DNA from: an uncultured Clostridium sp.
GTDB lineage: Bacteria > Bacillota > Clostridia > Lachnospirales > Lachnospiraceae
DNA length: 64,000 nt
Direction: 5' to 3'
Assembly (NCBI GenBank): GCA_946553025.1
Contig: CAMNRM010000024.1
Coordinates: 1 to 64,000, forward strand
Shown here: positions 57,076 through 64,000 of the stretch, piece by piece
Layout: the number at the start of each line of letters is the position of its first letter
How positions within the stretch are numbered: position 1 is the stretch's first letter
Translations under genes and position numbers: made by a program
The notes under the pieces: model-generated
The model's input: the letters and a program-made list of their open reading frames with translations, nothing else
Told to the model about the DNA's origin: nothing
Database searches by the model: none

Positions 57076-58731
57076 ATGCCCCTCACCCCCCGAAACACCC
57101 CCCTCCCCGCCGCCCTCATCATCCTCACCTACTCCCTGCTATCCCTCCTCCACCTGGCCCACCCCTACGCCCCTTCAACCTCCTGGGAATCGCCCGAAAA
57201 AGCCACCGCGATCTTCCTAGATTTCGGAGAAGAAAAAGACCTCGCCACCCTATCCGTCTACCTTGGAAACTACGAAAACCGCCGCTTCACCCTCCAGACA
57301 GGCACCGGCTCCCCCATCCGCTGGCAATCCCTCCCCGACATTACCATAAAACGTGTCTACCAGTGGAACACCGTCCGCATTAACCAAAAAGCCCGCTACC
57401 TTCGCCTCACCACCCTCAACCAGTTCACCCAACTCAACGAACTTATTCTCCAAACCCCCCAGGGCACCCTCATCCTCCCCAAAAACAAAGCCGCCTATCC
57501 CTGGCTTTTCGATGAAAGCTGGATGTACCCCGGCTACGCCTCCCATTTATCCGGAACCGTATTCGATGAATCCGTCTTTGCCCGAACCGCCTACGAGTAT
57601 CTTCACGGACTCCGCGCCTATGAAGACACCCACCCGCCTCTGGGCAAGCTTTTTATCAGCCTGGGAATTGCCTGTTTTGGCATGAATCCCTTTGGCTGGC
57701 GCATTGCGGGAGTGGTTGCCGGAATCCTTTTGCTCGTGGTTATCTGGGCCTTCTCCTGCCGCCTTTTTTCCGACTGGCGGACAGCAGCCGCCGTGCTTTT
57801 GCTGATTGCCCTGGATTTTCTGCATTTTACAGAATCCCGTCTGGGACAGGTCGATGCATTTCTGGTCTTATGGATGACGGCCATGAGTTACTTTATGTTC
57901 CGCTATTATGAAGCCATGACAAAAGGAAGCAAAAGAAAATGCCGCCGCTTCCTCCTTGCCAGCGGTTTTTTCATGGGTCTGGCGGTTTCCTGCAAATGGT
58001 CAGGCTTATACGGAGGGCTGGGTCTTGGAATCATCTGGACAGCCATGATGATTTCCCAGTACCAAAAAAAGCAAATCACGCGCAAAGAAATAAAAACGGA
58101 ATCTGCCGTCTTCTGCCTTGCCTTTATCCTGCTTCCCGCCGTAATTTACCTGTTATCCTATCTTCCCTATGTTGCCTTTGATCAAGCCATGGGCTTCTGG
58201 GAACGGGTGATTCAAAATCAAATCAATATGTTTCACTATCACACCCATGTAGGAGGTCAGCATGAACTGGCCTCGCGCTGGTACCAGTGGCCGGTGATTG
58301 CAAAGCCAGTAAAACTCTATTCCATGCATTTTTCCGACGGAAAGGCAGAAATCCTGGCCCTTATGGGCAATCCGGCTTTCTGGTGGACGGGACTGGCCAT
58401 CCTGTTTTGCTGTCTTTACCAGATGGCAGAAAAAGTAAACGGACGCACAGCCTTTTTACTTGCGTCGTATTTTGCACCCCTGCTTCCATGGCTGGGAATC
58501 AGCCGCTATTCATTTTTATATCATTATTATCCCAGTATCCCCTTCCTTGCCCTGCTTATGGGCGTCTGGGCGGAAGAACGGGGAAAGAAAGGACGATACT
58601 GCCTGTTTTCCTGCGTGATTGTGTCAGCCGTTTTCTTTCTTTTGTTTTACCCTGTGCTGGCCGGCTTAAGGGTTTCACAGACCTATATCCGTTTCCTGGA
58701 ATGGCTTCCTGGCTGGAACTTTGTTTCCTGA
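57076..58731 (+). CDS. PMT-type protein O-mannosyltransferase (GT39/GT-C)
   Basis: 551 residues. A first membrane helix is followed by a 110-residue outside insert (IFLDFGEEKDLATLSVYLG, YLRLTTLNQF) resembling a discoidin-like sugar-binding beta domain. The GT-C core shows FDESVFARTAYEYLHG, EDTHPPLGKLFISLG (catalytic acidic residues), FWWTGLAILFC and about nine further helices. PMT enzymes move mannose from polyprenyl-P-mannose to Ser/Thr. The neighbouring FecR tail is the obvious candidate acceptor, and the GT2 at 60637 may make the lipid donor. The start is uncertain: AAAAGGAG lies before ATG 57076. The first 590 bases are C-rich and G-poor, the rest balanced. Confidence 0.82.
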   Translation: MPLTPRNTPLPAALIILTYSLLSLLHLAHPYAPSTSWESPEKATAIFLDFGEEKDLATLSVYLGNYENRRFTLQTGTGSPIRWQSLPDITIKRVYQWNTVRINQKARYLRLTTLNQFTQLNELILQTPQGTLILPKNKAAYPWLFDESWMYPGYASHLSGTVFDESVFARTAYEYLHGLRAYEDTHPPLGKLFISLGIACFGMNPFGWRIAGVVAGILLLVVIWAFSCRLFSDWRTAAAVLLLIALDFLHFTESRLGQVDAFLVLWMTAMSYFMFRYYEAMTKGSKRKCRRFLLASGFFMGLAVSCKWSGLYGGLGLGIIWTAMMISQYQKKQITRKEIKTESAVFCLAFILLPAVIYLLSYLPYVAFDQAMGFWERVIQNQINMFHYHTHVGGQHELASRWYQWPVIAKPVKLYSMHFSDGKAEILALMGNPAFWWTGLAILFCCLYQMAEKVNGRTAFLLASYFAPLLPWLGISRYSFLYHYYPSIPFLALLMGVWAEERGKKGRYCLFSCVIVSAVFFLLFYPVLAGLRVSQTYIRFLEWLPGWNFVS

Positions 58732-58826
58732 CAGAGAATTGGAGAATTGGGGAATGACTTAAAGAATAATCAAGCCTTAAAAGATATTTTATTGCTTCTT
58801 AAAAAAGGATAGGGAGGAAGAAGTTC

Positions 58827-60650
58827 ATGAAATGGGAAAGGAAAAAAAAGCAGAAATCCGGCAGATTTTCCTGGATTTTATCGGCAGTCTGCGTATTTCT
58901 TCTGGCTGTGCAGGCTGCGGGGATTGCCGATCCGGCGGAGTGGCGTGTGCAGGATGCCCGCTATCAAAAGGGCGGGCTGGTCAGTCCGGAGATTCTGGTT
59001 ATCGGCATTGACGAGGAAACCATGATGGAATATGGTTCCTGGCAGAACTGGAGCCGCACGGGGACAGCCAGGCTTTTGCAGGTACTGAACCAGAATCCGG
59101 ATACGGCCCCGGCAGTTATCGGTCTGGATATTGGTTTTTTTGGAGAGAGCGATGCCAGGGCCGATAAAGAACTGGCACAGGCGGCAGCACTTTTGGACAA
59201 TGTGGTCGCCACCTCCTATGCCTCTTTTGGAAAGGAAGTACACGAGGGGGAAGACGGAAGTTTTTCCACAGAAAATACGGTGATCACCTATGAAATTCCC
59301 TATGAAGCCCTGAACCGTCACATCCGTTTTGGATTCAGCAATGTTCCGGTGGACAGCGACGGGATTGTCAGGCACAGTTTATATCGTATCTCCAGGGAAA
59401 ACGGGGAACCGGCCTACAGCTTTGCCGCGGAGATTTACCGGAAATATACGGGAGAACTGCCTGCCTGCATCCAGGAGGGCGAAAGCTTTGGCTATATTCC
59501 TTTTTCCGCCCGGCCATTTGAATATTATGGGTCGGAAACGGCGGGGCTGTCCTTTTCCCGGGTGGTGAGCGGGGAGATTCCGGCGGAACTGTTTGCCGGG
59601 AGTATTGTGCTGGTGGGGCCCTATACCACAGGGATGATGGATGCCTATTATACCGCCGTCAGCCACGATGTTCCCATGTACGGCGTAGAAGTTCATGCCA
59701 ATATCCTGCAGTCTTTTCTTGAGGATAACCGCAGGGCGGAAACCGGGAGGGCGGTCCGGCTTTTTATTACTGCGGTTATGATGGGGCTGGTGATTTTATG
59801 TCTGGGACTTCCGAAAATCCGGTATTCGCTGCTGTGCATGGTTTTGCTGTTTGTCGCTTACTGGATGGCTGTGGGGGCTGCCTGTGAACGGGGATGGATT
59901 CTGCCCCTTTTGTATCCGCTGGCAAGCGCCGTTTTTGTCTGTGCCGCCTATATCGTCCTTCAATATGCCATGGAGAGGAAGGCAAAAAAACGGCTCGAGG
60001 GAATTTTTGGAAAATATGTATCAAAAGAGGTTGCCGCCAGCATTGTCCAGGGGGGAGAGGAGTCGTTAAAGCTTGGGGGACAGAAGAAGGAGGTTGCAGT
60101 GTTATTTGTAGATATCCGAAATTTTACCCCCCTTTCCGAAACCCTTTTGCCGGAACAGGTGGTTGAGGTGCTCAACCGCTACCTGGAATTTACGACAAAA
60201 GCCATTTTTGGAAACCAGGGAACCGTGGATAAGTTTATCGGCGATGCGACCATGGCGATTTTTAACGCCCCCCTGGAAGTGGAGGACTATGTGTTTAAAG
60301 CCGTAAAGACCGGATGGGATATGGCAGGGGCAGCGGAGGTTCTGGAAAGAGAAATGGAAGCGCTGGTAGGGCAGAAGGTGGGGTTTGGGATAGGAATTAA
60401 CTGCGGTGAAGCCGTTATCGGAAATATCGGAACCTCCTCCCGAATGGACTATACCGCGATTGGAAATACGGTAAATCTTGCCGCCCGCTTGGAAGCCCAG
60501 GCCGGGGTTGGGGAAGTGGTGATCAGCCCTTTGGTCTATGAACGTCTTCGGGGGCGGATTCAGGTGGAAAGTCTGGGAAAAAGAAACTTAAAAGGAATTG
60601 CCGGAGAAATGGAGATTTACCGGGTGGTGGGAATCAATGAAGAATCGTGA
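58827..60650 (+). CDS. CHASE2-domain class III adenylate cyclase
   Basis: 607 residues. One N-terminal helix, a CHASE2 sensor outside the cell (about 35-300: DPAEWRVQDARYQ, EILVIGIDEETMMEYG, AVIGLDIGFFGES, GSIVLVGPYTTGMMDAYYT), three helices (about 310-385), then the cyclase: VLFVDIRNFTPLSE, GTVDKFIGDATMAIFNAPL, GIGINCGEAVIGNIG and MDYTAIGNTVNLAARLEA. Both metal Asp residues, the adenine-selecting Lys and Asp pair, and the Asn/Arg pair are present, so cAMP is the expected product. The cNMP domain at 52961 is the nearest receptor. AGGGAGGAAG precedes the ATG. Overlaps the next gene by 14 bases. Confidence 0.92.
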   Translation: MKWERKKKQKSGRFSWILSAVCVFLLAVQAAGIADPAEWRVQDARYQKGGLVSPEILVIGIDEETMMEYGSWQNWSRTGTARLLQVLNQNPDTAPAVIGLDIGFFGESDARADKELAQAAALLDNVVATSYASFGKEVHEGEDGSFSTENTVITYEIPYEALNRHIRFGFSNVPVDSDGIVRHSLYRISRENGEPAYSFAAEIYRKYTGELPACIQEGESFGYIPFSARPFEYYGSETAGLSFSRVVSGEIPAELFAGSIVLVGPYTTGMMDAYYTAVSHDVPMYGVEVHANILQSFLEDNRRAETGRAVRLFITAVMMGLVILCLGLPKIRYSLLCMVLLFVAYWMAVGAACERGWILPLLYPLASAVFVCAAYIVLQYAMERKAKKRLEGIFGKYVSKEVAASIVQGGEESLKLGGQKKEVAVLFVDIRNFTPLSETLLPEQVVEVLNRYLEFTTKAIFGNQGTVDKFIGDATMAIFNAPLEVEDYVFKAVKTGWDMAGAAEVLEREMEALVGQKVGFGIGINCGEAVIGNIGTSSRMDYTAIGNTVNLAARLEAQAGVGEVVISPLVYERLRGRIQVESLGKRNLKGIAGEMEIYRVVGINEES

Positions 60651-61629
60651 AATAAACCGCAGTCTTCCTGTGGCGGCCATCGTCGTTCCCTGTTTTAACG
60701 AAGAGGCTGTGCTGGACGATACGGCGGCTGAATTAATAAAACTTCTGGATGCCATGATTTCCCGGGGCAGGGCGGCACCGGAGAGCCGGATTGTTTTTGT
60801 GGACGACGGATCTGGGGATGCTACCTGGGAGCGCATACTGGCCCATGCAAAAGAAAGCCGTCTGGTTGCGGGAATTTCCCTCCGGCGCAATGTCGGCCAC
60901 CAAAATGCATTGTTTGCGGGGCTGATGGAGGTAAGCAGATTTTGTGACGCCGCCATTTCCCTGGATGCCGATCTTCAGGACGATCCCGGGCTTATCCCGG
61001 CGATGCTGGAAGCGTTTTGTGCAGGAAAGGATGTTGTCTATGCCGTCCGCAGGAGCAGGAAGGGCGAGGGATGGGCAAAAAGAGCGTCGGCTTTTCTTTT
61101 TTACCGGCTTATGGAGAGGATGGGGGCCGATCTGCCCAGGGACTGCGGTGATTTTCGGCTTCTGAGCAGAAAGGCTTTGGAGGAATTAGGCCGTTTCAGG
61201 GGGCCGGAGCCGTTTCTGCGGGGGCTGATTCCCCTTTTGGGCCTTCCCTCGGAAACGCTCTTTTTTGACCGCAGGGCCAGGAAGGCGGGGAAAAGCAAAT
61301 ATTCTCTGCCAAAGATGATCCGGTTTGCGGCCAATGGCATCATGACCCTGACGGACTGGCCCATTGTCCTGCTTTTCTGGCTGGGAGCGGGGCTTTTTGG
61401 CATGTCCCTGGCGGTGCTTTTCTGGCTGTTATTTGCGAAAAGGGCAGGGAAGGGATGGAAAATAGCCGCAGTATCGATCGGGGGAGCGGCAGGGCTGAAT
61501 ATGATGGCTGCGGGGATAATTGGGCTGTATATCTTTCGTATCCGGCAGGAAACCCTCAGCCATCCCCGTTATCAGATTCGGGAAAAATACTTTTTTCCAG
61601 AAAATCCAGAAGAAAAATACAAGGTTTAG
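60637..61629 (+). CDS. GT2 glycosyltransferase (polyprenyl-P sugar synthase/GtrB-like)
   Basis: 330 residues. GT-A domain: AIVVPCFNEEAVLD, IVFVDDGSGDATWE, RRNVGHQNALFAGL, SLDADLQDDPGLIPAM (DxD), DFRLLSRKALEEL and RRARKAGKSKYSLPKM. Two C-terminal membrane helices (VLLFWLGAGLFGMSLAVLFWLL, AAGLNMMAAGIIGLYIF). This is the layout of DPM1/GtrB enzymes that load a sugar onto undecaprenyl phosphate. It follows the cyclase with an overlap and shares a transcript with the PMT gene, for which it may supply the donor. ATG 60637 has GGTGGG upstream. Confidence 0.88.
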   Translation: MKNREINRSLPVAAIVVPCFNEEAVLDDTAAELIKLLDAMISRGRAAPESRIVFVDDGSGDATWERILAHAKESRLVAGISLRRNVGHQNALFAGLMEVSRFCDAAISLDADLQDDPGLIPAMLEAFCAGKDVVYAVRRSRKGEGWAKRASAFLFYRLMERMGADLPRDCGDFRLLSRKALEELGRFRGPEPFLRGLIPLLGLPSETLFFDRRARKAGKSKYSLPKMIRFAANGIMTLTDWPIVLLFWLGAGLFGMSLAVLFWLLFAKRAGKGWKIAAVSIGGAAGLNMMAAGIIGLYIFRIRQETLSHPRYQIREKYFFPENPEEKYKV

Positions 61630-61630
61630 A

Positions 61631-61660
61631 TTGACAAGAAGTGCATAATGGTGATAAAAT
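61631..61660 (+). promoter_or_regulatory. Promoter of the oligopeptide permease operon
   Basis: A perfect TTGACA (61631-61636) and TAAAAT (61655-61660) with 18 bases between, directly after the GT2 stop. The leader to ATG 61912 is about 240 bases. Confidence 0.65.
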
Positions 61661-61772
61661 TTAACAAGTTGTTGTTTGCACCTTGATAAAAAAATCGTTT
61701 GTTTGATTTCATACAATAGTTAAAAAGAAAAGATTGATACTGGGAAGCAATTAAGCATTTAACGATATTTGT

Positions 61773-61803
61773 AGCCCTTGAGCCGCAGCCGCATTCAAGG
61801 GCT
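61773..61803 (+). terminator. Hairpin in the opp leader, possible attenuator
   Basis: AGCCCTTGA (61773-61781) and TCAAGGGCT (61795-61803) form a perfect 9-bp stem followed by ATTCTTA, a weak T-tail. It lies between the promoter and oppB-like gene and could limit read-through. The rest of the gap 61661-61911 shows nothing else clear. Confidence 0.5.
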
Positions 61804-61911
61804 ATTCTTAAACCCTGTGTGTTTTGGAAAGACAGTTGTAGCTGAAGAAAAGACATTCGGCTGCAGTTATTCATGTAATGAGGAAAATGAAAAGTAGGAT
61901 GTGATAAAAGT

Positions 61912-62859
61912 ATGGGCAAATATTTTGCTAAACGAATCGGCATGGCATGTATTACTATTTTTTTAGTAACATGCATTACCTTTTTATTGATGAATGCAGT
62001 GCCGGGAAGCCCCTGGCTCAGTGAAAAAACCCCTTCGGCTGCTACTCTGGCGGCTCTTAATGCGAAATATGGACTGGATAAGCCGGTGCATATCCAGCTG
62101 TTGATGTATCTGAAAAATCTTCTTCGAGGAGATTTTGGCGTATCTTTGAAAATGCAGAAAAACCGTGCAGTACTAAGCATTATTCTGGAAATGTTCCCTG
62201 TTTCGGCAAAAGTAGGTGCAATTGCCCTGACCTGGGCCGTGCTTGTGGGTGTGCCCTTAGGCTGTCTTGCCGCATTTAAGCGGGGGAAGCTTACGGACAG
62301 TATCCTGCGTGTTGTCTGTACTCTGGGAATTTCCATGCCAAGCTTTGTGGTGGCTTCCGTGCTTTTGGTTACATTAGCCGGCGGTATGGCTGCACTGAAG
62401 CTCTTCCCGACGATTTTTGATCCGGCCCTGGGCTGGAAAGCCTATGTTCTGCCTTGCTTTTCCCTGGGCTTTTATCCCATGTGTTATACGGCCCGGCAGA
62501 CCCGTTCGGCGATGCTGGATTCCTTAAACCAGGAATACATTAAAACGGCAAGGGCAAAGGGTCTGAAAAACGTTAAGATTATTTTCAAGCACGCACTGAG
62601 AAATGCGCTGATTCCGGTTATTACCTATTTAGGGCCGCAGGTGGCCTTTACGCTCTGCGGCGGCTTCGTTGTGGAGAGCGTGTATTCGATTCCCGGACTG
62701 GGACGTTATTTTGTGCAGTCCATCCAGAACAGGGATTACCCGGTAATTATGGGGACAACCATCTTTCTGGCAACCTTTATTATCCTGATGAACGTCGTGG
62801 TTGATTTCCTTTATAAGGTAGCCGACCCGAGAATCAGCTTAACGAAGGGAGGAGATTGA
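61912..62859 (+). CDS. Oligopeptide ABC transporter permease, OppB/DppB type
   Basis: 315 residues, six membrane helices. ITFLLMNAVPGSPW and ALNAKYGLDKPVHIQLLMYL are the N-terminal signature of DppB/OppB proteins, and YIKTARAKGLKNVKIIFKHALRNALIPV is the EAA loop that docks the ATPase. GGFVVESVYSIPGLGRYFVQSI and RDYPVIMGTTIFLA end it. Imports peptides or, in some relatives, nickel or sugars; the substrate-binding gene is not in the window. First gene of an operon with the OppC-like gene one base further. Confidence 0.92.
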   Translation: MGKYFAKRIGMACITIFLVTCITFLLMNAVPGSPWLSEKTPSAATLAALNAKYGLDKPVHIQLLMYLKNLLRGDFGVSLKMQKNRAVLSIILEMFPVSAKVGAIALTWAVLVGVPLGCLAAFKRGKLTDSILRVVCTLGISMPSFVVASVLLVTLAGGMAALKLFPTIFDPALGWKAYVLPCFSLGFYPMCYTARQTRSAMLDSLNQEYIKTARAKGLKNVKIIFKHALRNALIPVITYLGPQVAFTLCGGFVVESVYSIPGLGRYFVQSIQNRDYPVIMGTTIFLATFIILMNVVVDFLYKVADPRISLTKGGD

Positions 62860-62860
62860 T

Positions 62861-64000
62861 ATGGCAGAAGAAAATAAGATGAAGCGTTTTCCCGTTTCCA
62901 TGCAGCCGGACATTGAGGATTTATTAAAGGAGATCTCCCCGGCAGATTTTGCACCTGCAACGAAGGAGGAGCGGGATGATTTTATCCAGGAGCGCCAGAG
63001 CGTGTCTTACTGGAAGGACGCCTGGAGGCGGCTGAAAAAGAATGTTGTGGCCATGGTCGCTTTGGGTGTGATTATTTTCCTGATTCTATTTGCCTTTGTA
63101 GGGCCTTACCTGATTCCTTACGGCTATGAGCAGTTTAATAAAGGGGCAGAAAACCTCTACCCCTATCACTATACCTTAGAAGACCAGAAACGCCTGGATG
63201 CAGAGATTGCTGCCCGGACGGAAACAGAAGTTTTAGATGTTGACCAGATGATTGCCAAGGCTGAAGAAGAGGCGGCGGCAAGAGGAGAGAAGTTATCCAG
63301 TGTGGATCGCGCCAAGATCAAGGCGCAGGCGAAGGTTGCCGCACAGCAGAGCGCAAGTGCCGAGCACGACGTTGACCCGAATGAACTCCGCAGGGAACTG
63401 GGAATTAAGAAGCATATATTTGGCTATTCCGTGGCAGAACTGGAGAGGAAGGCAGGGGGGGAACATGTGTTCCCACATATCTTCGGAACGGATATGTACG
63501 GAAGGGATATCCTGGTGCGGGTAATGTACGGCGCACGGGTTTCCATGACGGTCGGTATCTGTGCAGCCCTTCTGGTGCTGTGTATCGGCGCAGTTTACGG
63601 ATCGATCTCCGGCTACTGCGGCGGAAAAGTTGATGCCGTGATGCAGCGTATTGTCGAATTAATTTACTCTGTACCTGAGATGCTCGTCGTGCTTTTGATT
63701 GCTACTGCGTTAAAGCCGATTTTAACCGAGTATGTCAATACGGGAAGCGGCCCGTTAAAATCCTTTGTCAATATCTTAGGGCCGAACCTGATTTCGATGT
63801 TTATTGCCTTTGGTATGCTTTACTGGGTAACGATGAGCCGTATTATCCGCGGTCAGGTGCTTCAGCTTAAGCAGCAGGAGTATGTAACGGCGGCAAGAGC
63901 CCTGGGCGCTTCCGGCGGAAGGATTATCCGTCAGCATCTTCTTCCCAACTGTATCGGGCAGATTGTCGTAACCACCTGTCTTCAGATTCCGTCAGCGATT
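62861..64000 (+). CDS. Oligopeptide ABC transporter permease, OppC/DppC type (partial, runs off the window)
   Basis: 380 codons inside the window, no stop reached. GGGAGGAG lies before ATG 62861, one base after the OppB-like stop. SYWKDAWRRLKKNVVAMVAL is the typical start, followed by a helix, then HIFGTDMYGRDILVRVMYGARVSM, RIVELIYSVPEMLVVLL and the EAA loop VTAARALGASGGRIIRQHLLPN. Between the first helix and HIFGTD there is an insert of about 95 residues rich in Ala, Glu, Lys and Gln (DAEIAARTETEVLDVDQMIA), larger than in common OppC; such inserts are known in some clostridial permeases and may contact the binding protein. Confidence 0.9.
   Translation, partial: MAEENKMKRFPVSMQPDIEDLLKEISPADFAPATKEERDDFIQERQSVSYWKDAWRRLKKNVVAMVALGVIIFLILFAFVGPYLIPYGYEQFNKGAENLYPYHYTLEDQKRLDAEIAARTETEVLDVDQMIAKAEEEAAARGEKLSSVDRAKIKAQAKVAAQQSASAEHDVDPNELRRELGIKKHIFGYSVAELERKAGGEHVFPHIFGTDMYGRDILVRVMYGARVSMTVGICAALLVLCIGAVYGSISGYCGGKVDAVMQRIVELIYSVPEMLVVLLIATALKPILTEYVNTGSGPLKSFVNILGPNLISMFIAFGMLYWVTMSRIIRGQVLQLKQQEYVTAARALGASGGRIIRQHLLPNCIGQIVVTTCLQIPSAI

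Noticed and set aside
61626-62336. Minus-strand ORF across the opp leader and OppB start
   Set aside because: It opposes a gene with clear OppB motifs and a strong promoter, and its sequence has no family features.

Overview
The window reads as a chromosomal segment of a Gram-positive anaerobe of the Clostridia, most likely Lachnospiraceae. This rests on strong AGGAGG-type ribosome sites, a T-box leader ahead of leuS, LytTR/GHKL signalling, an RsbW/STAS/SpoIIE partner-switching set, CPBP proteases and mid-GC coding style. No rRNA or tRNA gene was seen, and taxonomy is inference from gene content.

Region 1 (1-7.7 kb) is an AT-rich accessory island holding the 3' part of a type III CRISPR-Cas locus. 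It has a fused double Cas7, a Csx19-like protein, a long Cas7-like RAMP protein split by a frameshift at an (AT)4 tract, and Cas6. Between the RAMP genes and cas6 lie a promoter, a two-helix membrane protein, an unrecognised protein, a possible 40-residue ORF and a putative PD-(D/E)XK nuclease. A decayed transposase and a one-spacer CRISPR remnant follow. Cas10, Cas1 and Cas2 are not in the window.

Region 2 (7.8-12.7 kb) is a compact five-gene minus-strand operon: SCP2 protein, alpha/beta hydrolase, stand-alone condensation domain, acyl carrier protein and acyl-AMP ligase. A divergent TetR gene and a perfect 15-bp operator control it. It looks like a minimal assembly line for an acyl amide or ester of unknown structure.

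Region 3 (13.5-31 kb) is mostly housekeeping: a cytidylate-kinase-like protein, a secreted Ala-rich protein, the aroF-tyrA-aroA operon (aroA with class II motifs), an EF-G-like GTPase, T-box/leuS, CPBP and SIMPL proteins, a REC-(p)ppGpp synthetase fusion, a short prenyltransferase and a GHKL/LytTR pair. A 26-bp palindromic repeat recurs between genes, and a multi-hairpin block at 21.44-21.59 kb looks like an orphan structured RNA.

Region 4 (31.1-61.6 kb) is the most remarkable part: a long co-directional array that opens with RsbW-like kinase, DUF1292-like, STAS and CPBP genes. It runs by an ATGA overlap into a type IV secretion locus: VirD4-like coupling ATPase, two VirB6-like proteins, VirB4 ATPase, VirB2/TrbC-like pilin, several exported proteins, and a frameshifted kinase-like protein with a DRHxxN loop. 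No relaxase, integrase or oriT was recognised. The array continues into a cyclic-nucleotide-binding SpoIIE phosphatase, a metallo-beta-lactamase-fold protein, a FecR protein with a Ser/Thr-rich tail, a PMT-type mannosyltransferase, a CHASE2 adenylate cyclase and a GT2 glycosyltransferase. My reading is a resident secretion machine wired to partner switching and a cyclic nucleotide signal; this is a hypothesis from gene order and motifs.

Region 5 (61.6 kb to the end) starts an oligopeptide-type ABC permease operon, whose second permease runs off the window.
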